DNA from: Sipunculus nudus
Lineage: Eukaryota > Annelida > Sipuncula > Golfingiida > Sipunculidae
NCBI GenBank assembly: GCA_026874595.1
Contig: CM049312.1
Location: forward strand, 29,561,456 to 29,625,455
Direction of reading: 5' to 3'
Length of the DNA: 64,000 nucleotides
Shown: positions 12,094 through 26,124 of the stretch, in pieces
How positions within the stretch are numbered: position 1 is the stretch's first letter
Layout of the letters: every line of letters starts with the position of its first letter
Translations under genes and position numbers: made by a program
The notes under the pieces: generated by a model
What the model was told of the DNA's origin: nothing
The model's input: the letters and a program-made list of their open reading frames with translations, nothing else
Databases searched by the model: none

Positions 12094-13549
12094 AACTAGA
12101 ATATGGGTAGTCGACAAGCGACTACGTGTATCCGCCAAAATCGGAGTCGAACGGGTGGAGTGAGGCATGGAAGGAGTGGCAAGGGGAAATAGAGTGAGGT
12201 GTGTTGCATATAAGCATCGATGTCTGCAGCCGAAATGTGTATGTAGGTTGCGCCACCTAACACAAATCCAGAAAGCTGTCCAAGTTGTAGACATATGCAA
12301 TATTTTAGGCAGAAAAGACAAACCACTACATGTATATGAGTGATTTTATCCCACAGCAGACAAACAGAAGGACTTGTGCAGAAATGGTGGCAGGTGGCGC
12401 CACCAATTTTGTGTATGATTAAGAGCTACGTGAGATCTATACACATGCAAAATTTCAGGGGGATATGTCCAACCAGTCCTGAGATATATGCCTGAATGTC
12501 TGCAGCTTTAACATAAATGTAGGTGGCGCCACCTGCCAAAAATCAAGAAAGCTGTCCAGGATGTATAAACCTGCAATATTTTAGGCAGTTACATGTATGT
12601 CAAACCACTACAGAGATATGAGTGATTTTAGACCAAGGCAGAAAAACAGGCGGACACTGTGCAAAATGGTTGCAGGTGGCCCCTCCAGTTTTGTGTATGA
12701 TAAAGAGCTATAAGAGATCTATATACATGTAACATTTTGGCTCAATCGGTCAAACGGTTCCCGAGATATGAGCTTGGATGTCTACAGAGTAAACTAGAAT
12801 GTAGGTGGCGCCTCCTGTTATAAAATCAAAAATGCTGTCCAGGATGTATAATACTGCAAAATGTTAGGCAGATATGTCAAACCACTGCCGAGATATGAGT
12901 GATATCATATCACGGCAGACAAACAGACGGATGCTGTGCAAAAATGGTTGCAGGTGGTGCCACCAGTTTTGTTTATGATAAAGAGCTACGTGAGATCTAT
13001 ACACATGCAAAATTTTGGCCCAATCGGTCAAACGGTTCCCAAGATATGAGCTTGGATGTTTGCAGCGTGAGCGTGAATATAGGTGGCCCTACCTGTCATA
13101 AAATCAAGAAAGCTATCCAGGATGTATACGCATGCCGAATTTCAAGTGAATTTGTCAAACCACTGCAGAGATATGAGTGATTTTAACCCAGGCAGATGAA
13201 CAGATTGACACTGCAAACATGGTTGTAGGTGGCGCCACCATTGTTTGTGTATGTTATAAAGTTATTCAAGGGCTACATTTGTACAAAATTTCTTTTCCGA
13301 TCGGTCAAACGGTTCCCGAGATATTTGGGTTTATGCGTGGAAGCAGACGCATAAATTCACGCTGGGCTGAGAGGAAAGGTCAGAGGTCAACGCCAATTGG
13401 TTAGGCACCAGTTCATATGTGACCCGATAATTGGTGTAAGTTTCGCAAAAATCCGTCCAATAGTCTCAGAGAGGAGTTCTCCGGAAACGAACGCGGCGGC
13501 GGCGGTCAAAAACATAGTATCCGCAAAACTTCGTTGTGGCGGATACAAT
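12094..13549 (+). mobile_element. Tandem-repeat-bearing element, plus-orientation copy
   Basis: A head (aactagaatatgggtagtcg) and tail (agtatccgcaaaacttcg) flank degenerate ~278-bp units. The word atatgagtgat recurs at about 12333, 12616, 12893 and 13171. Each unit carries one or two GGTGGCGCCACC-like palindromes. GTATCCGCCA near the head reappears inverted near the tail (TGGCGGATAC). A second copy lies inverted at 29481-31093. No transposase frame is visible. The end-plus-internal-repeat layout recalls bivalve pearl-type or Helitron-derived non-autonomous elements. Confidence 0.75.
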
Positions 13550-13734
13550 AAGTAAAAAAAAAATATCATATTTGCAGGGTCAAACCTAATTATAATGCAC
13601 TGTACAAATAAATCCAAAATTTGCAGATACCAGTGACAGGAATTTCAAGATTAGGCCTAAATGTTGAAGAAAATTTCATTATTATTATTAGACAAATTGA
13701 AATTCCGGGAAGACGTGGGAGTAATGGATGCGCC

Positions 13735-13780
13735 GGGGGGGGGGGATATATGGCCCCTGCCCCCCCCCCCCCTTCCCCCC
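13735..13780. repeat. G run followed by C runs
   Basis: Eleven G at 13735-13745, then thirteen C at 13760-13772 and six more at 13775-13780. They could pair as a hairpin or form a G-quadruplex. The Pro/Gly-rich frames here are composition artefacts. Confidence 0.85.
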
Positions 13781-14787
13781 GGCTTTGCCCCTGCACTAGA
13801 ACACGAACTGAATATAGACCTAAACGAAACATTGGCGTACACTGAGGAATTCACTGTAAGGAAAACAGGTTAATACGGTTAACATGAAAATTATGGAGCT
13901 TCCTTTTTAAAATATATAAGAAATCAACCCCTGGCACTTTAATTATTTTAGGTAGCCTACAATATATGGGACATCATATCTTCCTGTGCGCCATGAGAGC
14001 TATCCCTTCCATGCGTGCAGCTCTGTGTTCATCTTCTGCATGATCTGCCATTACCGATTTCTTGTAAGGTAGTGGGAGGGGGTATGCAAGAAGCTTTTAT
14101 ACAGCCGCATATCTATCTATAGATATTAATAAGATATATAGGCCTAACTATATATGTATATACCAACGGATATGTAAATTTACATTATCATAATTAAAAA
14201 CTGTGTATTAATAGCATTTTTTTATAATAAATTTAAATGTAACACGCTAAATTAAATTAAATATATTACCAGATTCCCTATATCACTCCATCTTAAGCAT
14301 CTTTATCATAATTGCATTGTGTTGATAATTTTTAATACTCTGGGTATTAATTAAGATTAATATATAATGAATCATACATGGTCATACACCTTGCAAGATT
14401 AATTTCTTAACCGGGTCTCCTTTTCAATTATGAACACACCTGTATTATACATACATATATAATATAATCGCAGGTAGGCCATACGCGCCAAGGTGACAAT
14501 CAAAGATGACCGCCTGGTTGCGTGGGCATTCACAGACGGTTATATTATGATAAGGAAAACGGCATCATTGTCGAGCACATCACACCGACTGAAAATAAAA
14601 TGTACATTGTACTGGATACACAATGTTATTTGCACATGTTGCATCTTCTTACAGTAAATAATATCAGCTGTTTTGTTATCTTTTTTTATAGCAGTTCACC
14701 TTTTTCGTCTGTAAATCCACAGTTCATTTGACGTCTCAGGAAGTCTACGTCACACCTGCTTTCCTTATAAGGATAATTTATTACCTC

Positions 14788-14797
14788 GCGCATGCGT
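14788..14797. promoter_or_regulatory. NRF1-like site upstream of NF1
   Basis: GCGCATGCGT lies about 85 bases upstream of the NF1 start codon. It differs from the NRF1 palindrome by one base and sits where the SUDS3 copy sits relative to its own start. Confidence 0.5.
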
Positions 14798-14820
14798 AGT
14801 AGTAAACAAAACAGACAAGT

Positions 14821-14859
14821 ATGGCTGGTAGCAGTGAGACTCCGCATCCAGCTTGCTGA
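14821..14859 (+). CDS. Upstream ORF in the putative NF1 5' leader
   Basis: ATG with A at -3 and G at +4 opens a 12-codon frame (MAGSSETPHPAC) that stops 21 bases before the NF1 ATG. If transcription starts upstream, as the NRF1-like site at 14788 suggests, it would be a uORF able to dampen NF1 translation. Transcription here is not shown. Confidence 0.4.
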   Translation: MAGSSETPHPAC

Positions 14860-14880
14860 ATTTCTCCATTTTGCACCGCG

Positions 14881-14940
14881 ATGGGGACGCAGAAACCTGG
14901 CGGATGGGTGCAGTCGTTGATTACCAGGTTCGATTCTCAG
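14881..14940 (+). CDS. NF1: NF1 exon 1 (start codon)
   Basis: 60 bases, residues 1-20: MGTQKPGGWVQSLITRFDSQ. The GWVQ...RFDSQ pattern matches human EWVQ...RFDEQ, and the length equals human exon 1. Donor CAG|gttagt. The ATG has G at -3 and +4. Confidence 0.96.
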
Positions 14941-17900
14941 GTTAGTGAGAACGTCAAGCCGCGATCCGTGCGGATTCGGCTTGCAACAAGTGATTCCGTC
15001 TTGGGCACGGTTTGGCCGGTTTTATGAATGAACAGTGTTTTGAGATCATGTGGGCTGATGTTTACCCAAGTGTGACAGACCTCAGTAATGGTCAGCCAAG
15101 CGTGACTAAATCTGCGGTGTCAACAAAATATCATCTGGGTTCCAATGCATTCCGGCATTGTTATACCTGGTTGAAATATTTCTAACCTGATAAGGGTATT
15201 ATCCATGTTAAAATATGCAGGTGGCCGAGCTAGTCGTTGCCTCATATTCATAATGTCAGCGAGTCTGACAGCAGCGTCGCCTTGCTGGATGCAGTGACGT
15301 CTGTCAGGCCCTGACCGCCAGTTCAATCAGGGTCGCCCACTCAAATCCGTTACCTTGGATACTGAATCTCCAACACCGTTTGACATTTCTAAGAACGAGA
15401 CTTATTACGAAAAGACGCAGCTGAGACGAAAATAATCGATCAGAGGACATGATCTGGACTGAAATTGTCACGAATTGTCATTTTGGAGTCTGTTCAATCA
15501 GCAGATACCCTGGGCATTTGTATATATGATTTTATAGTTAATATCTTTTTTTATCTTTTTTTCCTGCGTGAACCAGATGTTTACCAATATTATGCAGGTA
15601 ATAAATTAATCTTTTACAGTTGGACCACAAATTAATTTTCTTTGCGATGGTTCCCTCTGGGCAAATCAAATGGAATTTTATTTTATTTTTATATTTCCAT
15701 AGTTTTATTTGAGTACATCATTTATATTTTACCAAAACTTTGTCAGAAGTTTAATTTACCCATCTGCTGTCACATGAATGTTTGAGTCTGCTTTATAGTG
15801 TAGGTTAACCATTAAAATGAAAGGAAATAGTGGTCTAATGGAAAAGCTTTAGGATTATTCTCAACTATTGTCAGTTCTTTTTTTCTGTATGGAACAGGAA
15901 AACAAATCTACAATGAAACTGGGTAAATTAATGGGTCTGTGTTATTGGAATATCCATTTTTTATCATATTCGTATTGCATTTACTTGGGAATACTAATAT
16001 GATCTCATGTATAATTATCAGTAGATCTATAAAGTTTTTTCTCATAAATTTTATGAAAGCGTACTTTCCCTCATTATAAATCCTTACTGTGATAGATTAT
16101 GGCAGCGCAAGATTGATCATTCATTGATCATCTGCATCAGCAAACAGATCAGCCATGTGAAACATACTGTCAGATGCTAGCTCCTGAGAACACTGACATC
16201 AAACAAAATTAGTGTTTGATAAAATTGATCAGTAAAACTACCCTTGAAATTATTTAATCATATTTTAGAATATATGGATTTTTGTTTCAAAGTGTAATTG
16301 AGCTGTCAGATGGTACAATATTACACTGATGTAATTTGGGATCTTGACATGAAGATTGGATTTGTGATCACATTTCTTGGTAAATACTGTAAACTGGGTC
16401 ATTCAACTGTATGCTAGTTATGTAAAGCATGGGGAGGTAATGGTATTTATGAAACATGTAAATCTCTGTATTCTAATTTGAGGTCTCTCCCGGAAGTGTT
16501 TACAGAAAGGAAATGTCATTGAATGTTTATGATGGAGGGAGTGTTTATGGTCTAGGGATATGACTCAGTGGCTAATATTAGAAATGAGTGATAAAAATAT
16601 CAAATGTTTGCCAGTGACCTGTGGGCCAAAAATATACATTTAATGTCATTTATATTTTTTATGGATGTGCATTCAAACATGTCTCCAAAGCCAAAGGGAG
16701 TTTGGATTGAAAAAATAAAAAGAAATTTCATGTAGAATGCCATTAAAATTGTGAAATTACTGCTTTTGTCACAAATTTCAGTGGTCTGCTCACCACATAT
16801 AGTTCAGGGTAATGTTTATGAGGGCCTCGTTAGCTCTTGTTATGGGCTTGTTCACATTCCAACATGGTACCCAGGGGGCATTGATCCTTATTGTATCCCC
16901 AGACAAAGTCGGGATACTATGGTTTCATGATGGTCCCGTCGCCGCCACTGCAGAAAAATCTTGTGAGCAGGATAACTCGAAAAATATTTCAATGATCTTT
17001 TTCAAACTTTACATTTGTATAGACATAGGTAAGAGGACGAAGCTTATTTAACATGGGGTCATGAACTTTGCTAGGAGAGTGACCTTGACCTTGAATAGGT
17101 TGATTTTTGCTGAAAATAACACAAATTCTTAAATATCTCAAGAAAGCCTGCATGGACTTGTCCAGAAATCAAGGTGACTGAAGATCTTGGATGGCCTTGT
17201 GATATGCCGGAAACTGGTGGTGCCACCTATTATCTTTTTCTTGTTTTTATGCCTTTTAATACCCCCATAATTGCCACTTGACAGTACTGTTAGCATTATA
17301 AATATAAGTCAAAAACTAATGGACAGATTTCTTTCATATTATGAACATGTAGAGAGATGGGTTATGGGATGAGGTCTATTTAAATTTGGGTCATGACTTT
17401 TACCATGAGAGTGGCCTTGACATTGAATATTTCCATATTTGGTGAAAATCACACACCTCTTATGATATCTCCAGTATTGATAGCCATATAGATTTCAAAC
17501 GTGACTTATGTATGGCCAACCACTAAAGTAAGAACCCTATAGGGTCTAGAGTCATGAGGTGACTGGTCAAAGGTCAAGGTCACTGGACTCACAAGATATT
17601 GTGGATGCATTTTAAGCAAAACTTTCCATCCCCGATCTTCCATCTTGAACATATAGCTCACTTGCCAATAATGGATGATCCATATCAAATTTGGGGACAA
17701 AGGTCAAGGCCACAGGAGCTATCTGTCAAAAAATTAGTTTCTGGATGATAATTCCAGCTCTTTTGATGTATGGATTTCAAATTTGACTTATATATGTCCC
17801 ATTAAAAAAGTAAGATCCCAATTGATTTTGGGGTCATGAGGTCAAAGGTCAAGGTCACTGGACACATCTTAAAAATATTGTGGGTGCATTTTCAGCTAAA

Positions 17901-20900
17901 CTTTTCATCTCAGACCTTTTATCTTGCACATATAGTTCACCAGCCAATAGAGGAAGACCCCTGTCCATTTTAAGGCACAAGGTCAGTGGTCAAGGTCATA
18001 GGAGCCATCTGCCCAAAAGTTAGGTTCCAGGATGATATTTCCAGCTTGGATTGATATATTGAATTCAAACTTGATTTATATATGGCCCATCAATTAAGCA
18101 AGAACTCTATTGATTTTGAGGTCATGACGTCAAAGGTCAAGGTCACAAGGATTTCTATATGGGTTTCAAACTTGACTTATATATGTCCATACATCTTGGA
18201 AAGTTTTCTCATAAACCATACAGGTGGCACCACCTACCTTACAGTTTTTGTAGAATAAATTAATACCCTTTTCTGAGGAGTGATTTGCCCTATTAGCCTA
18301 AAAATGTGCATATCCACAGATCTTGGACTCCTACATTTTGTTCTCAAGACTGGTGGCACCATCAGCAATCGTTTTAGTGTGGCGTCCATCTGTATGTGTG
18401 CTTTGGGTGAAAATTGCTCATATCTCTGGAGTGGTTCAAGGTAATGGTCTTAAATTTGGCATGTCTATCCATCTTGCAAAATTTTCTTGAAAACCAGACA
18501 GATGGCGCCACCTACCATCCTTTTTCTGTAAAATAAATTAATGCTTTTTTCGCAAGAGGATTCAACATATTGGCCCCCATAAACAAAAATATTGTTTCTC
18601 AAGTTGATAGATGGAAGAAACCATAGTCACTTGCTAAGTGTCAGTATATTTTCCTGAAAATGAGGGGCCTATGCTTAAAGGGGGGGTGGGGGGATTAATT
18701 GTCTGCGGATACTAAGGTATTTTAACTGTGGATATTTACTGCAATTATTTGGAATAATTTTACTTCTCCTCCTTTACCTTTGTTTCAGGTAGTGACCAAT
18801 TTAAGTTCAGTTAATGCATAAGTGGTGTGTGAAATCAAAAAATCATCATTAATTGTCCAAAATATTATTAGCATATGTATATACCAGTATTAAAATTAAG
18901 ATGTGAAAAAAAAATTGTGTATAGTTACAAAATTTATATGCAGAAAATGATATAAAATTTTGATTTATGATGGCTAATAGATATATATATGTTTTGTCTC
19001 AATTTATTTTTCAACTGCAGAAAATGGATTTTGTTTATTGGATGGGACATTACTGTAAAATCTTGTGTACAAGCTAGACCCTCTGTTTAAGAAGGTGGTG
19101 AGTTCTGAGGTGGAAGAGCAGGGTAACATTATTTTTTTTGGCCCTTATGATTGTGAGGAAGTCCCAGCTCATGACAGATGGGCAAACGACGTCATCGTTT
19201 GTGGAGGCATGTGAATGGAATTCAGTTAAATATATCGTAATCTTATCCTTGCAGGTAAAGGAGGTAAAAAATAAGTAACATTTAATAAAACTTTAATTAC
19301 TTAGTATTAATTATAATAGAAAAAAAATAAAAATTTAGTTTATTGCAGAAATGAAGATCATCTGACACTCAGAATCGGCATTTTGGTGATAATAGAAGAG
19401 CCATGGATTTCTCATACTTTCCGTCATTGCTCATCAGTTTTAAATGTCTGTTGATTGTTCATGATTGATATCAATAAAACATAACCTTTTTATGTGTTAA
19501 TAAAACATGACTGTTGCTGACTTTTCTACATTTTATATGATCTTAGTTAAGAAAGCACAAATTTTCGCCTCCCAGTGACAGGACCAGCCAGACAGGTCGG
19601 TTGGTTGTCCGAGGTAGATCGTGGTCAATTTTTTTTAGCCCCTGTGTATAAGCCCTTATGGATCTTTTACATTGGTATTTGGGAATAAATTTTCTGGCTT
19701 GTACACATGACTTTACATTATAGCTCAACATTCAGTTAGACCATCTTTTCAATACCTCATGATGAAATTTTGTAATTAATGTTAATAGTATTCCTAATAA
19801 TTGGGGGATATTTAGTTTTTGCCAGCAAAAACTAGTGGCAAAAACCCTGTAGTAAAAATAATTATTTTTTTTTGTTTTACATGTGGCTTTCACAAATCTT
19901 GTAAAAACACTTGTCAACTGGCCCAACCCTGATCATTTCTGTGTCAACAGCAGAAAGTTGTACTAACACTTTTATATACTGTATAATGTCATTTGGTCAT
20001 TTGGAGTAGGGTACTGATAATCTCAGATATCATAAATTACCAGGTTGACAGTTGTGAATTACCTCAAGTCAATAGGGAAGGCACGGTCATTGCAGTCAGA
20101 AGGCAGCAGGGAAAGGTCTGCAGTTTCAAACTGTCTTTTTCTGAGCTGAAAGATGTCACTGGAAATAAAAAAAGTCATCTATTTAATCTGTTTAAAAAAA
20201 TTAACTCCAACATTGTGAGGTTTGTATTTTCTGTTACAGCTGCCCATCCGTACAGGCCTCCACACAACCCAGTCCATCCAAAACGTCGAACAGAACAAGG
20301 AATGTTTGATCAACGTCAGTAAACACAAGTTCTCCTTGGTAATCAGTGGACTCACGAAGACGCTGCAGTCGGTCGATTCCATGGTAAGTTGTGTTCTTCT
20401 TTATTAATTTTTCCCATGGATTATTTTTAATGAATATACATTTATGGCGGATTTCTTGATTAATGAATATTACACTCTTCAAGTAGTGGTTATACCCTGA
20501 AGTTGTTCCCTTTGTTTAGATTTTAAACCCTGGAAATAAGAGCGAGATTTCTTAGAAATAAGGTAATAATCTGGGATTATGAAACTCTTTTGGAGATACT
20601 AGGGAAAAATGCAGTCAAACTTGCAGTAACTGTGTTAGGGTCCTATATTCAGTTTAAAGAAGATAAATCTAGTTGGGTAAAGATTTACCAACATACGAAG
20701 TTGTCATGATATGCTTGAGGTTTATGAAATAATCCCTTCACTGAACCTCTTTGGGCCCCAGGTGCTCAACATCCGAATAATGCCCAGGTGTAGTATGTCT
20801 GTGTGTCAGATGCAAGTAATCTGTTGTTTACACACACAGCAGCACCTAGGGATCAGCTGTGTCATGGCTAATACAAATTCACTTGAAAACAATGGGCCGT

Positions 20901-23900
20901 TGAAAATGACAACTTGTTATACTGAAACCACTTACCCTGTTGCCATACGGGGTTATGAAAATAGCATTCAGGTTGAACTGTCAAGACTAATATTTCAGAT
21001 ACAAGGTGTACTAGAGTATATGAAATATATAAGATGAAAAAAACATGCACGTGATGGGTACAGGTGATTTTTAGTGAACCTGTGAGCTTATGCGATGATG
21101 CGTCGTCGTGCGTCGTCTGTACGTTAACCATAGCTATCTCAAAAACAGCAGGAGCAAGCATCACCAAATATTTTTCAAATAATCAGTCATCCAAAAAACT
21201 ATATCGGATTTTGTTTTTTTTTTTTTTCTAACTGCATTTTCTTAGATTTAATAGGGAAAAAGCTAAAAAAAGCTTTAAAAATCTTCTTCTCCAAAACTGT
21301 CCAGCCAAATTGTCCAATATGTCACAGAAATGATCCCTGGAACAATCTTTCTCAAGTTTGTTCGAATAATTCCAGTTCGGAGATTTTTGGCCGAGTTACA
21401 GGAGGTTGAACTTTGTTACCTGTGCAAAAAAGCATATTAAAATTTAAATCTCAGAAACGGCTGGAGCTATCATCACCAAATTTTATGCCAATGTTGGTCA
21501 CTAGTCTCTTACACAGACACACGGTGGCGCTCCGCAACCCCCCAGTGGGTCTGTAAACGGAGACCATTTTGGGCCTGGGATTCCGCCCGAATCTATTCAG
21601 ATGAGTTCAAGCGGCGCATGCGTGGTTCGCGATTCAGTTCAGGTACCGCTTCAAGCGAGTCACGCATTTTCTCTGTCAAAAGTCACTTACATTAGGAAAA
21701 CTGACGCTGTGTCATTGACCTACGGCATATACCCAGGTTATTGCAGCTTCTGATTATCAATCATAAGTGTACCACATGTGCATTCATAATTATATACTAT
21801 ATTAAACGTTGCTCTTTCTGATATCGCTCAAGTCCATGTGACACATGATGTGTACGTAGTTTTGCCTGTATGCTTCGTGTGCCAGACTGTTATCAATTAA
21901 TAATTAAAATATCGAAGTACGACCAAGTTTTGCTTTTTAACAATTAAACTATTTAAAAGGTACTATATGTTCAGAAGGGGCAGTATTATACCTGTACTGC
22001 CTAAGTTTTTCTTCCCAGAAAATTTTCTCAGTGCCACGCCCCCTTTTCTTTGGTTTGTGCATGTGTGTGTGTGTCTGTGTGTGTGTGGGGGGGGGGGGGG
22101 AAGGGGGACAAATGTTTTTTCACAATGTAGGCAATGTGATAAAAATGCCAAAGTTTTGAGCCAAATGAACATATTATGTGATAGTTTGATACAACAAAAT
22201 ATTTATAAATGATTGTCATTTTGTTTTATTTTTTTTTATTGTTTTGCCCTGGATTAAATTTTATGTTTTTAAACAACAAATTATTATTGTGACATGTGTA
22301 ACTCCCTTATTACCTTAAATGTTTAAAGACTGCTGATTCATTAAAACAACACATTAACCGAAAATATAAAAGATAATGCAGTTCAATCATTGGTAGTATA
22401 TATTTCACCTTTTGATATAAAGATACATGCAATCAACAATTAGTATGACCTAATATATGAAAAATTGTGTTCAACAAATATCATGTTTTTATTAAAAAAA
22501 ATACATATTAAATCAGAGAAAACCCTGTCATGTTTAAGTCATGCTGGGTTCATAAATAAACTTTCCCAGATTTATTTCATTGTTTTATCATTATTAGTAT
22601 TTCATTAATACATTCTATTATTATCCCTATTTTTAACAATACATGATAATCGTACAATATAACCATATCATATTTATTTTATGTAATGCACATGAACTTT
22701 AATATCATCTCTTACAGAATGAGGGGTGTTAAACTCTGACTGAGTTTTAATAAATTTACTGGCTGAACTTGGCAGTGATGTACAATTTCAGTCTTGACTT
22801 GGACTCCAGTTCAGACTCGAGTTCACTTTTTTAGGACTCAAACTTGGACGCGAAGGTCCTGAACTTGGACTTGTACTTAGACTCTCAGGTTTAATTATTT
22901 AAGAATTCAAGAAATCAGTCAGAGTCCATCACAAGCAGAAGCAGATTGAGGGGGTCCAGAGGTCAGGACCCCCCCCCCCCCTCCTTTTTTTTCATACGCC
23001 GCAACCTTTTTTAAGGGTTTCAGACAACATTTGTGGCCTGGATCTCCTATTTTACCTGCCCTTGGGACCTTATTTTAAGGGTTTTCATTAGTCATCCTAG
23101 CTGGGTTGGACTCCCCTTTTCTAAATCCTGGGTCCACCCCTGTTGAGTCCAATAAAAAAGAAAACTCTGTCACATATTATGTTAAGATTGTGCAATGGGT
23201 TATCTACTAATTGAATATTAAACAAAAAAAAGACAAAACATATCAAGTTTTAGCTCTGTATCAGGAGTTAAATGTAATTAAAATTCAAATAAAGCACACT
23301 TGAAAATTAATAAAATTTGCATGATTATCTCAAATATCCTTTTCAAAGATTTTTTAATAAGAAAATTTGTGTCAAATTTGGACTTATGTTCCAAATGACT
23401 CGGGCTCGAAGAAGTTGGACTTGGACTCGTGTTCCAAATGACTCAGGCAAGATTTTTAGGTGGACTTGGTCTGGTGTTCCAAATGGCTCAGACTCAATGA
23501 TGTTGGCCTAGGACTCATGTTTAAAATGACTTGGACATGAAGAAGGTGTACTTGGACTTGAACCTGAAGGACTCAGATTAGACTTGAACCTTAAGGACTC
23601 AGATTTGGACTTGGACTTGAGTGACCTGGACTCTTGCACTTGGACTTGGATGGTGTGGACTTGACTTCATCACTGAACCATGAACCCTCATTGTAGGAAA
23701 TGCAAATCATCTGTCTTTAGAGATCAACTTTTTATTATATATCAATAAATACAGAAATACACAAGACTGAAGCACTCAGATAAAAGGCAACAGCCTGGCA
23801 TATGTAAGCTTATTACTAGCTTATGTGTCTACTTATTACTTTTTATCAGGTGCCTGATTTGAAAAAAAAAACTTATGTTCTTATGGTTAAACCACAACAA

Positions 23901-26030
23901 TGAGTGAAATATAATGTAAAGTTAAATAGACCTGGTATGGAAAATCTGGTCTTTATTATTGGTATCCCCCTTGTCTATTCCTATATTTAAATTAGTATTT
24001 TTGTTGGACCTTGTGGACTTGCATAAGTATATATTTTACCATAGAAGAAGATCTGTGCTTGTATCCATGTTATTAAGGATTTGTTATATGTATTAACATT
24101 ATTTAGATATCTAAATAGTTCTTCCCATGACATTGAATAGAATGATCATATTTCTATGTGTCTGCATAGTATTTGACCACTGTCTTGTTCAAACTGTGCA
24201 ATCATATACATGTAATTGGCACAATGTAGATGCTGTCCTTAAACAATTTTCTCCTTCATGTAACATCTTAATTTTTTTACTGCAAAACTACAGGACTTTT
24301 CATTTCCACATGTTGCGGGTTAAATTGCAATTGGATTTTTTTTCACATGAAATCCACATTGAAAATTTATTAGTGTGCAAATCAAGGTTTATAGGTTTGT
24401 GCTTTTAACTTTCACCTCCAAAAATGCAAGTAATTTATTAATGCAGCAGAGCTATACCTTAACATATGAATCACATAGACTAACACATAGCAAGTATTCA
24501 CTTTTTTTTCATTACCGTGGGCTCTTTCACCGGGGTATACAATAAGGGAAAAGAACTAGAGGGGGGGGGGGGGGCTACAGTAACCGTCTCTTTTCTAAGA
24601 GGCTTCCCGAAGACTGGCAGTATACTCAGCTGGGCACACTAAAATCATACATTTGAGACCTTTCTAACATTTTGTTGAATTAAAACTTTAAATACTTTGT
24701 TGTTGTATTTTTATTCTGGGTAAAATCCTACATTGTCACATTTGATTTCGATTAGAGATGGTCCAATAAAATTCCATTGATGTGTCTGATCATGAAGGCA
24801 AGGCTACAGATATGCCAACAATGCCATGTTACATACTCAGAGGAAACCATTTCAACAATTTTTTTCAAAATAAAAAAAAAACAGGTTTTAAAAACTATGG
24901 TTCCTTAAGAACAGCTGTAAATTCTTCTCAGAGAAATACTTGTAAGTTGTTTTAATGCTGACAGGGAATATGATACAGGTCAAGGTTGAAAAAAATAAAG
25001 TCTGTGCTGATATACAACTGATTTTGTATTATACTTGTATAGTGGTCATATCAATTTGATAAAATTAAAGTTACAGATTATATGTCAGATTCAGACCAGC
25101 TCACTCAGTATGTGCTGTACAAATCATATAAGTATATAACATGTTTGCAAACTTATACCAAAGCCAAAAATATAGTGACTGATGAAATGAATTTATTTTG
25201 TCATGGACATAAGGGTGCTTCTTCAGTATCTTTCTGGAACTAAAACTTTAAATTTTAGAACAGCACCAGTCTCCAAAATTACTAGTAGTACAACAGCATG
25301 TTCTTTATTTACAGCTGAACATATAGTGATCAGCTATTGAGATGTACCCTGCTATATATAGGAGCATGTCAGTAGCAAAAAAAAATCCCAGTTTAGGTTA
25401 AATAGGTTTTACCAAGTTATTCTTCAGAATTGGTTTTACCACTAATTTCTATTATTCAGAGTGATGTGCTTTGTACATGCAACCCAACATGAGTTACAGT
25501 GCAAGTAGCGAATGGGTGTAAATAGCTTCTTTTAGACAGGGATGATGTGGTCAGAGCCACTTGGCTTAGCTACCTATGTTCTCAAAATGTGTGCTTAACT
25601 TTTTTTGACCAATTCAAAAGAAGCTATTCTTTAAAAAATATATTCTAATATACTGGGTAAAAACCTGGGGTATATAATGGGTAAAACCTAGGAAAAATAC
25701 TTTTAACCCAGGTTTTATCCACTGGATTGGGTAAAATAGGTTTTACCTAGGTCAAATGGCAACCCTGAATATACTACTGTTTATTGCCCTCACATAAAAT
25801 ATGTGTCAGGTGACTTTCCTTTTCAAACAATAATCTCCACTACACCATTTATATGTATATTTTATGTCCTTAGGTATCACCTAGAGATCAAAACTATCAA
25901 AACGACATGGATATTACTGTAAATGCAATAAATTAAATTAAGTGAGCCCTAATCAGTGCTGGTTGACTGGCTTTGATTCAGTAAATTATTTGATGCACTA
26001 TTACATGCAGCCCAAAATACATACTGATAG

Positions 26031-26124
<94 letters not shown>

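Larger units (their letters stand above)
8721..14787. other. Intergenic region between SUDS3 and NF1
   Basis: About 6 kb between divergent genes. Open frames are short, overlap on opposite strands and match no family I recognise. It contains a GC-richer patch (9780-10080), an inverted-repeat element end (about 10818), the AT microsatellite and a long tandem-repeat element (12094-13549). Confidence 0.8.

Noticed and set aside
12061-13404. Several open frames within the tandem-repeat element
   Set aside because: Repeated units give repeated frames (also seen in the inverted copy). They contain no transposase, helicase or Rep motif.
13590-13873. Pro/Gly-rich frames on both strands
   Set aside because: They are translations of the G and C homopolymers.
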